DNA from: Myxococcus stipitatus DSM 14675
GTDB taxonomy: Bacteria; Myxococcota; Myxococcia; Myxococcales; Myxococcaceae
DNA length: 64,000 nucleotides
Direction of reading: 5' to 3'
Assembly (NCBI RefSeq): GCF_000331735.1
Contig: NC_020126.1
Span: 9,427,501-9,491,500, forward strand
This document shows positions 8,817-17,670 of the stretch, piece after piece. A program made the translations under genes and the position numbers. The notes under the pieces are model-generated. The model did no database searches. It saw only the letters and a program-made list of their open reading frames with translations, and had not been told where the DNA came from. Each line of letters opens with the position of its first letter. Position 1 is the stretch's first letter.

Positions 8817-10961
8817 TCAGGTGGGCAGCGGCTTGCCCAGGCCCTTGCGGAGCGCCTCGTCGATGAGGGCGCGGATGGCCTTCTCGGCGTCGCGGACCTC
8901 GTCCTCGGTCTGCTCGCTGACCTTTGCCATCTCACGACCCAGGGCCGCCTGTTGCTCACCCAACTTCGCCTGCTCGCGGCCCAGGGCTTCCTGCTCCTGG
9001 TCGATGGCCTCGCGCTTGGTGTCCAGCGCATCCATCTCCTTGTCGAGCGCCTCCTCCTGCTTGTCCAGCTCCGCCTGGCGACGGTCTCGCTCCGCCTCGG
9101 GGAGTGAGTCGATGCGGTTGGATTCCAGGTGCAGCCCGGCGCGCTTGTGGGCGAGCTCCGCGTGCCGCAGCGCCAGCTCGCTCTGCTTCACGCCCAGGGC
9201 GCCCTGCTTCAGGCCCAGCTTGCCCTGCTCATGCCCCAGCGCGCCCATCTTCTCCCCCAAGGCGCCCTGCGACGCGCCCCGGGCCCGCATGGGCTCCAGC
9301 GCCGCTTGCAGCGCCTTGAGCGTGGCCTCGTCGCGAACGATGAACGCCTCACCCTTGCGACGGACGTAGAGCAGCTCACCGTCCTTCTTGCCCTGGAACA
9401 TCTTCGCGAGCTGCAGGTCCACCGTGCTGCCGCTCATCGTCGCGCTGTCGCCATCGAGCAGTACGTAGCCGAAGTCGTCTTCCGACGCGATGTAGCGAGG
9501 AGGCTTCGGCGGCGTCGGGGGCGTGGCGGGGACGGCACTCGCCACGGCCACCATGGGCGGCGGAGTCCGCGGGGTGGCGGGCGCCACGGGGGCACGCGGG
9601 GCCACGCGGACCTGCGCGGGTGCCGCCGCGACAGGCGCGGGCGCCACGACGGGAGGCGCGGGTGGGACAGGAGTCGCCGGGCTCGTCGCCATCACGGCCC
9701 CCACCATGCGAGTGCGCTCACGCGTCGTCGCGACCGGCGCGGCGGCGGCCGTGTCGGGCCGCGTCTCCGGCTTCGACTCCTGGCGCGCGACCACCTGGAA
9801 GGGCACCAGCGCCAGAAGCCCGAACAGGGAGAACGCCCACTTCCATCCACGACGAGAAAGAGAGGAATCCACTTCGACGTGCTCCAGCATGCTCAGCCTC
9901 CTGTACAGCGCATCAACGTGAGCCGACGCGCCCAGCGCGGCGGCGGTACCGTGGGAACGGGCGACTCCAAACGCGAGCAGCAGCTCCCCGTAGTCAGCGG
10001 GCTCCGCGCCCGTGAGACGCAGCGCCTCCGCGTCACAAGCCTCTTCACGAGCCAGCGCATACTCGCGGGCCGCGCGTCGAGCGAGCGGATGGAAGAACAG
10101 CAGCGCCTCCGCGAGCGCGGGCACCCAGCCCAGCCACAAGTCCCCGCGCTTCAAGTGCGCCACTTCATGCGCCAGCGCCATGCGCAGCCCTTCCACGGGC
10201 ATCAGGCGCACCGCCTTCGCGGGCAGCACCACCACCGGAGACAAGAGCCCCGTGGCCAGCGGGCTCGTCACCGCGTCCGACACGAGCAGCGCGGGCGCCT
10301 GCCTCAGTCCCGCGCTGACGGACAGCTCGCGGACCTCCTCCTCCAGCTCGGGGTGCACCAGCGGACGCGCGCTCCGGCGAACCTGACGCATCAAGGCCCA
10401 GCTCCGCACCTGATGACGCACCTGCCACAGCAAGCCCACGACCCAGGCGCCGAGCAACAGCAGGAGCAGCACCCGCTTCAGGCCCTTCAGGTCCTGGAAG
10501 AAGGCTCCCATCGAGCGCTCCGACTCACGCGCGCCCGCACCTTCCGCCGCCAGCGCGCCCGTGCTCCGGGCCGCGGGCGTGGCGACGGACGCGTCCATCA
10601 CCACCACCTCGGGCCCCCCCAACATCACCCTCAGCTCCCCCATCTTCGGAGAGGAGGAGGACGGAGCCACCTCCCGGGGCGCGTGCTCGGGCGCGGGTGA
10701 CTCCACCCGCGCCAGGAGCGTCCCCAGCGTCGCGGGCAGCAGTGGCACCGCGAGCGGACGCACCGCCACCAACGTCACCACGAACTTGAGCGCCACCAGC
10801 CACCACAGGCCCGCGCGCAGCGAAGCGGGCATCCGCGTCCACCCCCGCGTCACGGCCCACACCAGCGCGGCGCACAGCGCGCCCTGCCACGACGCGCGCC
10901 ACAGTCCCTCCGGCCAGGACGAGAGCCACGACCCCATCTGCGTCAGCCAATCGGTCCGCAT
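8817..10961 (-). CDS. BlaR1/MecR1-type M56 membrane peptidase with long helical C-terminal tail
   Basis: A 714-aa membrane protein. Transmembrane segments lie near residues 25-40, 50-80 and 162-180, and the zinc-protease motif HEVAH is at 265-269, followed by 'EEACDAEALR' (third ligand region). The fourth membrane segment is near 370. After a Pro/Ala-rich linker (~390-490), the tail from about 560 is a coiled coil of repeating 'ALGxKQ/LGxEQ' units instead of the penicillin-sensor domain of BlaR1. M56 proteins sense a signal outside the cell and cut a BlaI-type repressor. The gene begins 3 bp after the BlaI-like gene's stop, so they form one operon. The missing beta-lactam sensor suggests a different stimulus. 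Confidence 0.92.
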   Translation of the reverse strand: MRTDWLTQMGSWLSSWPEGLWRASWQGALCAALVWAVTRGWTRMPASLRAGLWWLVALKFVVTLVAVRPLAVPLLPATLGTLLARVESPAPEHAPREVAPSSSSPKMGELRVMLGGPEVVVMDASVATPAARSTGALAAEGAGARESERSMGAFFQDLKGLKRVLLLLLLGAWVVGLLWQVRHQVRSWALMRQVRRSARPLVHPELEEEVRELSVSAGLRQAPALLVSDAVTSPLATGLLSPVVVLPAKAVRLMPVEGLRMALAHEVAHLKRGDLWLGWVPALAEALLFFHPLARRAAREYALAREEACDAEALRLTGAEPADYGELLLAFGVARSHGTAAALGASAHVDALYRRLSMLEHVEVDSSLSRRGWKWAFSLFGLLALVPFQVVARQESKPETRPDTAAAAPVATTRERTRMVGAVMATSPATPVPPAPPVVAPAPVAAAPAQVRVAPRAPVAPATPRTPPPMVAVASAVPATPPTPPKPPRYIASEDDFGYVLLDGDSATMSGSTVDLQLAKMFQGKKDGELLYVRRKGEAFIVRDEATLKALQAALEPMRARGASQGALGEKMGALGHEQGKLGLKQGALGVKQSELALRHAELAHKRAGLHLESNRIDSLPEAERDRRQAELDKQEEALDKEMDALDTKREAIDQEQEALGREQAKLGEQQAALGREMAKVSEQTEDEVRDAEKAIRALIDEALRKGLGKPLPT

Positions 10962-10964
10962 GGG

Positions 10965-11348
10965 CTAGTCCTTCCGCTTCTTCGAGCGAAGCCGCGCCAC
11001 GACATCCTGGAGCTGCGCCAGCTCCGCGTCGGAGACGTCATCCGCGTCGGAGAGATACGCCGCGAAGGGCGACAGCGAACCCGCGAGCGTGCGCTGCACG
11101 AAGTCCCCCACCACGTCCCGCAGCAGCTCCCCCTCCGGCACCGGCGAGGCGTACTGGAACACGCCCTCCACCTTGCGCCGCGTGAGGTAGCCCTTCAGCC
11201 GCAGCCGCTCCATCACCGTGAGGATGGTGGAGCGCGCCAGGCCCTGCGGCTCGCCAAAGCGCTCCACCACCTCCCCCACCGTGGCGGGCCCGTGCTCGGC
11301 CACGTACCGCAGCACCGCCAGCTCCTGCTCTCCCACCGGCTTCTTCAT
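10965..11348 (-). CDS. BlaI/MecI/CopY family winged-helix repressor
   Basis: A 127-aa protein starting MKKPVGEQELAVLRYVAEHG. The N-terminal ~75 residues form the BlaI winged helix, with recognition helix region 'LARSTILTVMERLRLKGYLT' and wing 'RRKVEGVFQYASPV'; the rest is the dimerisation part. The family binds inverted repeats containing TACA/TGTA and is inactivated by cleavage by the cognate M56 protease, which is the next gene. Two palindromes at 11359-11376 and 11393-11410 lie over its own predicted promoter, so it very likely represses its own operon. The frame stays open upstream through the operators, which argues for the ATG at 11348. Confidence 0.92.
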   Translation of the reverse strand: MKKPVGEQELAVLRYVAEHGPATVGEVVERFGEPQGLARSTILTVMERLRLKGYLTRRKVEGVFQYASPVPEGELLRDVVGDFVQRTLAGSLSPFAAYLSDADDVSDAELAQLQDVVARLRSKKRKD

Positions 11349-11358
11349 GGCGACCCCG

Positions 11359-11411
11359 TGACGACAGCTGTAGTCACGGAGGAAGGTACGCGTGACTACA
11401 GCCGTAGTCAA
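11359..11411 (-). promoter_or_regulatory. blaI-like promoter with two operator palindromes
   Basis: Two 18-bp imperfect palindromes, TGACGACAGCTGTAGTCA (11359-11376) and TGACTACAGCCGTAGTCA (11393-11410), are centred 34 bp apart, about three helical turns. Both contain the ACTACA/TGTAGT half-sites expected for BlaI-family repressors. On the minus strand a -35-like TTGACT (11406-11411) and a weak -10-like TACCTT (11383-11388) are 17 bp apart; operator 2 covers the -35 and operator 1 lies just past the -10. The diverging kinase gene starts next to them and could be co-regulated. Confidence 0.7.
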
Positions 11412-11494
11412 GCCGACGCGTGCGACGACGTGGCGAGGGCGCGAGGAGAGGAGCAACCCTTTCGCGAGAGTGGGACGAGGTCCCATGTTCGGGA

Positions 11495-13825
11495 ATGCTC
11501 AGGCGATTGCGGCGAGGGCAGGCAGGGTGGGGCGCCTCTCCTCGGACGCGCCCTTCCCCCGCTCACGAGCGGCTGCTGCAGGTGGGCAGGAGCCTGCACG
11601 CCACGCTCATCGTCGAGGCGCAGGGGCAGGTCCTCTGGATGGAGCCGGAGCTGGTGCTCGCCGCGGGCGGTGTGCGCGACAGCGTGCGGGGCCAGGCGGT
11701 GGACGTGGTGCTCGCCCGCATGCCCTGGCTCACCCGCACGGTGCGCGACGCGCTGACGAGCGGACAAGGGCTGGGTGACGGCGTCGCGCATGGACAACCG
11801 CAGCGCGCCGTGGCGCTCGCCGTGTACGGAGACGACCACGTGCTCCTGGGCGCCTGCGTCCGGCTCCAGCGCATGGCGCCGCTGGAGTCCGCGCGCGGAG
11901 CCACTCGCACGGAGCTGTCTCGCATCCGGGAGCGCTACGAGGACTTCATCGGCAGCATCGACGGCATCGTCTGGGAGGCGAACGCGGAGTTCCACTTCAC
12001 CTATGTGAGCCGACAAGCCGAGCGGCTGTTGGGTGTCCCCGCCGAGCAGTGGGTGCGGCAGCCGGACTTCTGGGCCCGGCACGTCCACCCGGATGACTGG
12101 CCGGAGGTCCTCTCCGCGTGCCTGGGCGCGTGGCGGCAGTCGCGGCCGCAAGAGCTGGAGTACCGCATGCTCGCGGCGGACGGGCACATCGTCTGGATGC
12201 GCGCGCACGTCACGGCCATCTCGGAGGACGGCCACCCCATGCGGCTGCGCGGGCTGATGGTGGATGTCACCGAGCGGCGCCGCGCGAGGGAGAAGCTGGA
12301 GCACACCCACTCCGTGCTGCGCGCCACGTTCGACTCCATCGCGGAGGGCATCGTCGTGGTCGACGAGGACCAGCGCATCGTCGCCTTCAACAAGCGCTTC
12401 CAGGACATCTGGCGACTGAGCGACGAGGTGATGGAGTCGCGCGTCGCGGAGCGGGCCCTGGCGAGCGCGGCGCGCCTGACGAAGGAGCCGGCGCGATTCA
12501 TCGCCCGCGTCCAGGGCCAGTTCTTGCCGTCGGAGGACATCACCGTGGACACCCACGAGCTGACGGACGGACGCACCCTGGAGGACACCTCGCATCCCCA
12601 GCGCATGGGGGACACCGTCATCGGGCGCGTGTGGAGCTACCGCGACGTGACGGAGGAGCGCCGCGTGAGGGTGGAGCGCGAGCGCCTGCTGGTCGCGGAG
12701 CAGAACGCGCGCGAGCGGCTGGAGGAGTCCTTCGCGCTTTTGGACACGTTCCTCAACCACGCGCCCGTGGGCCTCGCCTTCGTCAACCGGGAGCTGCGCT
12801 ACCTGCGCATCAACGACGCGCTCGCGTCACTGCATGGACGCAAGCGCAACGAGGAGCTGGGGCGCACGGTGCGGGAGATGAACCCCCTCATGGCCTCTCG
12901 GCTCGAGCCGCTGATGCGGCAGGTGATGGAGACGGGCCAGCCCCTGAGCGACCTGGAGATGTCCGGCTACGTCCCCTCCACGCCCCACGAGCTGCGCCAC
13001 TGGCGCGTCAGCTACTACCCGGTGCGCACCCTCAGCGGAGGCATCGTGGGCCTGGGCGCCGTCGTCGTCGAGCTGACCCACGAGCACCGCGCCCAGGAGG
13101 AGCGCGAGCGGCTCCTCAAGGAAGCCCAGGAGGCCATCAGCGTCCGCGACGACTTCCTGTCCATCGCCGCCCACGAGCTGAAGACGCCCCTGACGCCCCT
13201 CAAGCTGCACCTCCAGATGATGAAGCAGCAGGCCGCCGAGGGCCACGCGCCCAAGCTCCACCACGTGGACAAAGCGCTGGCGCAGGTGACGCGGCTGTCC
13301 GTGCTCGTGAATGACCTGCTGGACGCCACGCGCATCGAGGCGGGACGGCTGGAGCTGCACCGCAAGCCCGTGGAGCTCCAGTCGCTCGCGCGCGAGGTGC
13401 TCGCGGAGGCGCGCCCGTTGGGCACGCAGCACACGCTCGAGTACGAGGAGACCGCGGAGCCGCTCATCGTCCTGGGGGACAGGGGGCGGCTGGCGCAGGT
13501 GCTGATGAACCTGCTGGAGAACGCCTTCAAGTACAGCCCCACCGGGGGCCTCGTCCGGCTGACGGTGGAGCGCGAAGGCGACGCGGCCCACGTGTCGGTG
13601 CGCGACACGGGCATCGGCATCCCCGAGGACCAGCGCGAGCACCTCTTCCAGCGCTTCTTCCGCGCGCGCAACGCCCCCATCTCCGGCTTCGGGGGGCTGG
13701 GGCTGGGGCTCTACATCTGCCGCGACATCGTCGAGCGCCACGGAGGCCACATCGGCGTGGACACGGAGGTGGGCCGTGGCTCCACCTTCCGCTTCACCCT
13801 GCCGCTGGAGCCTGCGCCGCCCTGA
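11495..13825 (+). CDS. Multi-PAS sensor histidine kinase
   Basis: About 776 aa from the ATG at 11495 (a GTG at 11420 is also in frame, but its extension is non-descript and runs into the operator region). No membrane span is seen, so it is a cytoplasmic sensor. Three PAS-like domains occur in order: one around 'YEDFIGSIDGIVWEANAEF' with PAC 'RLRGLMVDVTERRR', one around 'LRATFDSIAEGIVVVDEDQR', and one around 'LLDTFLNHAPVGLAFVNREL'. The HisKA box is 'FLSIAAHELKTPLTPLKLHL' (phospho-acceptor His) and the ATPase has N 'LLENAFKYSP', G1 'VRDTGIGIP' and G2 'GLGLGLYI' boxes. No receiver domain or response regulator gene is adjacent, so its partner is elsewhere. Confidence 0.9.
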   Translation: MLRRLRRGQAGWGASPRTRPSPAHERLLQVGRSLHATLIVEAQGQVLWMEPELVLAAGGVRDSVRGQAVDVVLARMPWLTRTVRDALTSGQGLGDGVAHGQPQRAVALAVYGDDHVLLGACVRLQRMAPLESARGATRTELSRIRERYEDFIGSIDGIVWEANAEFHFTYVSRQAERLLGVPAEQWVRQPDFWARHVHPDDWPEVLSACLGAWRQSRPQELEYRMLAADGHIVWMRAHVTAISEDGHPMRLRGLMVDVTERRRAREKLEHTHSVLRATFDSIAEGIVVVDEDQRIVAFNKRFQDIWRLSDEVMESRVAERALASAARLTKEPARFIARVQGQFLPSEDITVDTHELTDGRTLEDTSHPQRMGDTVIGRVWSYRDVTEERRVRVERERLLVAEQNARERLEESFALLDTFLNHAPVGLAFVNRELRYLRINDALASLHGRKRNEELGRTVREMNPLMASRLEPLMRQVMETGQPLSDLEMSGYVPSTPHELRHWRVSYYPVRTLSGGIVGLGAVVVELTHEHRAQEERERLLKEAQEAISVRDDFLSIAAHELKTPLTPLKLHLQMMKQQAAEGHAPKLHHVDKALAQVTRLSVLVNDLLDATRIEAGRLELHRKPVELQSLAREVLAEARPLGTQHTLEYEETAEPLIVLGDRGRLAQVLMNLLENAFKYSPTGGLVRLTVEREGDAAHVSVRDTGIGIPEDQREHLFQRFFRARNAPISGFGGLGLGLYICRDIVERHGGHIGVDTEVGRGSTFRFTLPLEPAPP

Positions 13826-13834
13826 GCGCCGGCG

Positions 13835-15229
13835 TCAGCGCTGGAAGTCCACGCCCACGCCCGCGCCCACCGTCACGCCGCGCACCAACTGGTTGTTGGC
13901 CTGGGGGAAGTGCACCGTGCCGCCGGAGCCCCACGCATACAGGTGGTTCATCAGCCGCTGGCGGACCTCCACGCCCAGCGAGTAGCGCGGCCGGTCGCCC
14001 AGCGCCGTCAGCACCGCGCGCGCCAGGGCGCGGGTGCGGCCACCGGGAAGCTCGAAGCCCGCGGACACATCCAGGTCCGTGCGGCCGAAGCCGTAGTACT
14101 GCGCGGCCAGGCTGCCCAACAGCAGCGTCGAGTCCGCGCCGCCCTTCGCGATGGACGCCTCCAGGTAGCCCGCGAAGCCCTTGGGCAGCTCCTCTTCGGA
14201 GATGGGCTGCTCGGCCAGGCCCGTGCCGGAGAAGCGGCCCAGCTCGTAATCGGGACCGAACATGCCGAAGCGGAAGCGCCCGCCCTGGTGGCGTCCCTGG
14301 AGCGTCACGCTGATCTGCGTGCCGCTCGACGTCTGGCCCTCCATCGCCACGCCGAGCAGGCCTCCCACCGCGGGGGTGTGCGACTGAGCAAAGCGCGCAC
14401 CACCGCCCAGCAGGGCCCACGCGCGCAGGCGCTCCCCCTTGTAAAGCGCCACGTCCCCGCCCAGCGACGCCAGCGTCAGGTTGGGCGTCTTGCCCCCCGC
14501 GCGGCCCGCGTCGTGCGCGGCGGACAGGCGCACCAGGTAGCGGTCGAACTTGTTCGCGTCGTCGCTGGCCGCGCGGCCCACGTCCAGCAGCAGCTCCCCC
14601 GCGAAGAGCCGCGCCGCGAGCACGTCGCTGGCCAGCACCTCCGCGCGCACCGGCCCCTTCACCACCGTCACCGAGCCCCCCGCCGGGTGGTAGTCCGGCG
14701 ACAGCACGTTGCTGTAGCGGCCCACCAGGTAGCCTCGGCCCAGGGACTCGTCGACCAGGGGCTCCACGCGCAGATAGAACGCCTCGCCTTCCCGGCCGAT
14801 GCGCAGCATGCGCACCACCTGGCCCGCGTCGCTCAGCTCATCCCAGTCCTCGCGGCGCAGGCGGGCGCCGTAGTCGCCCTCCGTCTGCTTGGGCTCCTCG
14901 TCCACCATGCGCATGCGCAGGTTGGCGCCCAGCCGGAGCACGAAGGAGTCCCCCTTCGTCAGCCCCAGCACCGGATACGCCCGGATGAACAAGTCCTGTC
15001 CTCCACCGGGAGTCCCGGAGGGCAGGCTCAACCCGCCGACTTCCAGCTGCGCGGTGAACCCGAAGCCCTCTCCTCCCGCGTTGCTTCCCGGAGGCGCGGG
15101 CTCATCCAGGCGGGCCTTGGACACGGGGGTGTCCTGGCGTCCGGTGGACTCGGGCCCTTCCTCGGAGATGGTGGAGCTCTGGTTGGAGACGAGGGCGAAG
15201 AGGACGAATAGGGGGGCGGCGCCGGTCAT
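13835..15229 (-). CDS. Predicted outer-membrane beta-barrel protein, unknown function
   Basis: A 464-aa protein with an N-terminal hydrophobic signal-like stretch (MTGAAPLFVLFALV). It continues as alternating polar/aromatic strands such as 'DSFVLRLGANLRMRMV', 'LRAWALLGGGARFAQ' and 'RYSLGVEVRQRLMNHLYAWG', and ends in 'VGAGVGVDFQR'. This pattern suits a large outer-membrane barrel of a kind common in myxobacteria. I do not recognise a named family and infer no substrate. Its 3' end is only 10 bp from the converging histidine kinase gene. A short inverted repeat (CCCACA-TCG-TGTGGG) lies about 45 bp upstream of the start. Confidence 0.7.
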   Translation of the reverse strand: MTGAAPLFVLFALVSNQSSTISEEGPESTGRQDTPVSKARLDEPAPPGSNAGGEGFGFTAQLEVGGLSLPSGTPGGGQDLFIRAYPVLGLTKGDSFVLRLGANLRMRMVDEEPKQTEGDYGARLRREDWDELSDAGQVVRMLRIGREGEAFYLRVEPLVDESLGRGYLVGRYSNVLSPDYHPAGGSVTVVKGPVRAEVLASDVLAARLFAGELLLDVGRAASDDANKFDRYLVRLSAAHDAGRAGGKTPNLTLASLGGDVALYKGERLRAWALLGGGARFAQSHTPAVGGLLGVAMEGQTSSGTQISVTLQGRHQGGRFRFGMFGPDYELGRFSGTGLAEQPISEEELPKGFAGYLEASIAKGGADSTLLLGSLAAQYYGFGRTDLDVSAGFELPGGRTRALARAVLTALGDRPRYSLGVEVRQRLMNHLYAWGSGGTVHFPQANNQLVRGVTVGAGVGVDFQR

Positions 15230-15352
15230 CGTCCCCCAATCCTACCCGGCCCCGCTGTCTCGCGAAGTCCTCGACCCACATCGTGTGGGTGGCACTGCCG
15301 AGCCTCGGCACACGCACGCGCCCGGTGAGACACGTTCGATACGGAAGGTCCC

Positions 15353-16966
15353 TCATCCTCCGTCGCGGTGGCCTCGCTCGTCGTCCGAGCCCGCCGGAAG
15401 AATCGCCCGGTGTGGGCGCTCCTCCGCCGTCCCCACCCACCAGCGCGACAGGAGCCGGATGCCGGAGGCGAAGAGGCCGTCCTCCCCGCCGCGCAGGGCC
15501 TCGAACAAGGACTCGTCCAGGACGGAGTCCTCCGGGTCGATGCTCAGCTCCTCCGGCTCCAGCGACTTGAGCAGGGGGCTCTGGTCGAACACCGTCTCCA
15601 GCGGATGCGGACGCAGCCGGTGCGCCTCTTCTCGCGCCACCGCGTCCAGCCGCTCCACCCACGCGGCGTCCACCCGCGCCAGGGAGCGCACCGGCCCCAC
15701 GCCCGACAGGCCCGCGAGCTCCGCCATCAGGGACACCCGCACGCGACGGATGGCCCGCGACACGGCGTCACCGTCCGCCTCCGCCTCCCAGCTCAGGTTC
15801 AGCTCCGAGTCCAGGCCCAGGCTGCGGTTGGTGGTGTTCGCCGAGCCCAGCATGAGGAAGGCGTCGTCCACCACCATCACCTTCGAGTGGATGTACGTGT
15901 AGACATCCTCGCCCGAGAGGCCGTCGCGCGCCGCCGAGCAGTACACCCGGAACGTGTGGCCCGTCTCCCGCGCCAGCCGCCCCAGCGCGCGCAGCAGCCG
16001 GACCTGAGCCACGCCCATGGCCAGTTGCTCGCGCAGGGCCTCCGGCTGCCGGGGCAACACCAGCACCACCTGGAGCGGTGGGCGCCCCACCGCGCGGAAG
16101 CGCCGCGCCAGCGCCTGATAGATGGCCCGCGACGAGAAGTACTGGTTCTCGATGTAGATGAACCGGTCCGCCGCGTCGATGGCGTCCAGGAACAGCGCGC
16201 GCACCTCCTGCACCGCCTCCTGCGGCGGCAGGAGCGTCTTGCCGAACGTGCGACTCAGCGCCACCGGCCCCGGCGGCGCGGGCACGCTGGAGGAGAAGCT
16301 CACGTCATCCCGAGCCACCTTCGGCAGCCGCAGCTCGCCCCCACCCGCGTGGGCCCACCTCGCCTCGAACAGCTCCGTCAGGCGCTCCACCACCGGCCCG
16401 GTGAGCACCGCCTGCACGTCGTGGTAGGGCCGATGCGGCTCCCGGCCGCTGTCGCATCTCAGCGCCGAGCGGGCGCGATGCTCGCGGTCGTCCCAGCGGC
16501 AATCACACACATCCATCCCGCCCGTAAAGGCTTGCACCCCGTCGATGACCACCAGCTTCTGGTGGTGCGCCCCATAGAGCGGACTGGAGGCATCGAAGCG
16601 GAAGCGCACCCGCTCGTTCGTCGTCCAGTTGAACAGCAGGTGCTGCATCCACTCGCGCTCCATCGCGAGCAGCAAGCTGAAGTCCCACGCCAGGATGTAG
16701 ACATGCAGCTCCGGGTTGGCCCGGCACAGCGCGTCCAGCATGGGCAGCAGCCGCACCTCGCCGCCCCGCGCCTCCTCCAGGTCCTCTCCCCTGAGGAGCG
16801 CCACGTCGCTGTCGAACTGCCAGCCCGTCATCACGACGTAGCGCCGCGCCTTCTTCGCGGCCCGGTACAGCTCCCGGTAGTACGCGCGCCCATCCACCAG
16901 CACGCCCGCGTCGCTCGTCTCCTCCACCGTCCAACAGTTGCGTCCGGGAATGATGATGCGCTTCAC
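15353..16966 (-). CDS. Phospholipase D/cardiolipin synthase-like protein
   Basis: A 537-aa protein with a GTG start at 16966 (MKRIIIPGRN). It has two HKD catalytic motifs: 'HHQKLVVIDGVQAFTGGMD' in the first half and 'HSKVMVVDDAFLMLGSANTT' in the second, which is the paired active site of the PLD superfamily. The extra 'NWTTNERVRFRFDASSPLYG' spacing resembles the eukaryotic-like or VTC/PLD group more than short bacterial cardiolipin synthases. No N-terminal membrane anchor is seen, so it may be peripheral. Such enzymes hydrolyse or transfer phosphatidyl groups; synthase versus hydrolase cannot be decided from sequence. It lies between two unknown genes on the same strand. Confidence 0.9.
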   Translation of the reverse strand: MKRIIIPGRNCWTVEETSDAGVLVDGRAYYRELYRAAKKARRYVVMTGWQFDSDVALLRGEDLEEARGGEVRLLPMLDALCRANPELHVYILAWDFSLLLAMEREWMQHLLFNWTTNERVRFRFDASSPLYGAHHQKLVVIDGVQAFTGGMDVCDCRWDDREHRARSALRCDSGREPHRPYHDVQAVLTGPVVERLTELFEARWAHAGGGELRLPKVARDDVSFSSSVPAPPGPVALSRTFGKTLLPPQEAVQEVRALFLDAIDAADRFIYIENQYFSSRAIYQALARRFRAVGRPPLQVVLVLPRQPEALREQLAMGVAQVRLLRALGRLARETGHTFRVYCSAARDGLSGEDVYTYIHSKVMVVDDAFLMLGSANTTNRSLGLDSELNLSWEAEADGDAVSRAIRRVRVSLMAELAGLSGVGPVRSLARVDAAWVERLDAVAREEAHRLRPHPLETVFDQSPLLKSLEPEELSIDPEDSVLDESLFEALRGGEDGLFASGIRLLSRWWVGTAEERPHRAILPAGSDDERGHRDGG

Positions 16967-17017
16967 CCGCCTGCTCCCCTCGCCGCCTCCCCTGACTCCC
17001 GGCCCGCGCGTGTGTCC

Positions 17018-17257
17018 TCAGCCCACGAAGACGATGTGCTTGCCCGTGGCCAACACCATGTCCTTCGACGACATCACCTGCTTCACCTTCTTCACCTCAC
17101 CCCCCACCGTGTCGAACGCCGCGGCGATGAGGTCCCCCAGCGTCACTTGCACCCGGCGTGCTTGTCTCCCCGCCCCCGACACCGCACGCGCCGTCGTCAC
17201 CTTCACCCGCCGAGCCTTCCGCCGGATGCCCTGCCCACTCCGCCGAGTCTTCGCCAT
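17018..17257 (-). CDS. Small basic protein, unknown
   Basis: A 79-aa protein from the ATG at 17257, preceded by GGAGAAG. The N-terminal 40 residues are rich in Arg and Lys (starting MAKTRRSGQGIRRKARRV). The C-terminal half contains a helix 'LGDLIAAAFDTVGGEVKK' and ends 'MVLATGKHIVFVG'. The length, basic head and ordered tail suggest a nucleic-acid-associated small protein, but no family is recognised. The open frame upstream of this start lacks coding character. It diverges from the 192-aa gene across a 413-bp gap. Confidence 0.65.
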   Translation of the reverse strand: MAKTRRSGQGIRRKARRVKVTTARAVSGAGRQARRVQVTLGDLIAAAFDTVGGEVKKVKQVMSSKDMVLATGKHIVFVG

Positions 17258-17610
17258 GGGTTCTTCTCCAAGGGTTGATGGATTCAGCACACCCAGACAC
17301 CCCGCCACCGCCGCCGCCCACCTGCCTCCTGTCCTTGAGCAACCCATGTGCCGAGCGCCAACCCCTTGTCCTCACTGGAGTCGCCGCCCCCTCGCCTCCT
17401 CCTCGCACCGGAAGGGCCGCCATTTTTTCAGTCCGCCCCCCGCGCCTGGGACTTCCCGTCCACACCCCACCGGAGGAGTCCTCCCACCTCGTCCCAGCCC
17501 TCCCTACGCAAGTGTTTGGAACCAGACATGAGACACCGACACATGGGTCCCACCCCACCCAATCGCAGACGGAGCCACGACAACGGAAAAGTTTAGACAA
17601 ATCAGGATGT
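17258..17610. other. Divergent intergenic region, no gene seen
   Basis: Between the small basic gene and the promoter at 17611 I see no credible coding frame. Base composition falls towards the right, with runs such as CATTTTTTCAG near 17420 and AAAAGTTTAGACAAATCAGG near 17590, unusual for this window. This is likely 5' regulatory sequence for the two diverging genes. Confidence 0.5.
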
Positions 17611-17639
17611 TTGAAATTACCGGAGAAACCCGCTTCAAT
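17611..17639 (+). promoter_or_regulatory. Sigma-70-type promoter for the 192-aa gene
   Basis: TTGAAA (17611-17616) matches the -35 consensus at 5 of 6 positions, and TTCAAT (17634-17639) matches the -10 at 4 of 6, with exactly 17 bp between them. Transcription would begin near 17646, which makes the ATG at 17638 unusable and supports the ATG at 17671. Confidence 0.5.
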
Positions 17640-17670
17640 GCATGACAGCGAATCGCGAGGACATACCGGT

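Noticed and set aside
15368-17278. Long plus-strand open frame over the phospholipase D gene
   Set aside because: Antisense shadow; the HKD motifs and family length are all on the minus strand.
17638-17670. Upstream ATG (17638) for the 192-aa protein
   Set aside because: It overlaps the predicted -10 box, so it would not be in the transcript; the ATG at 17671 has a Shine-Dalgarno site.
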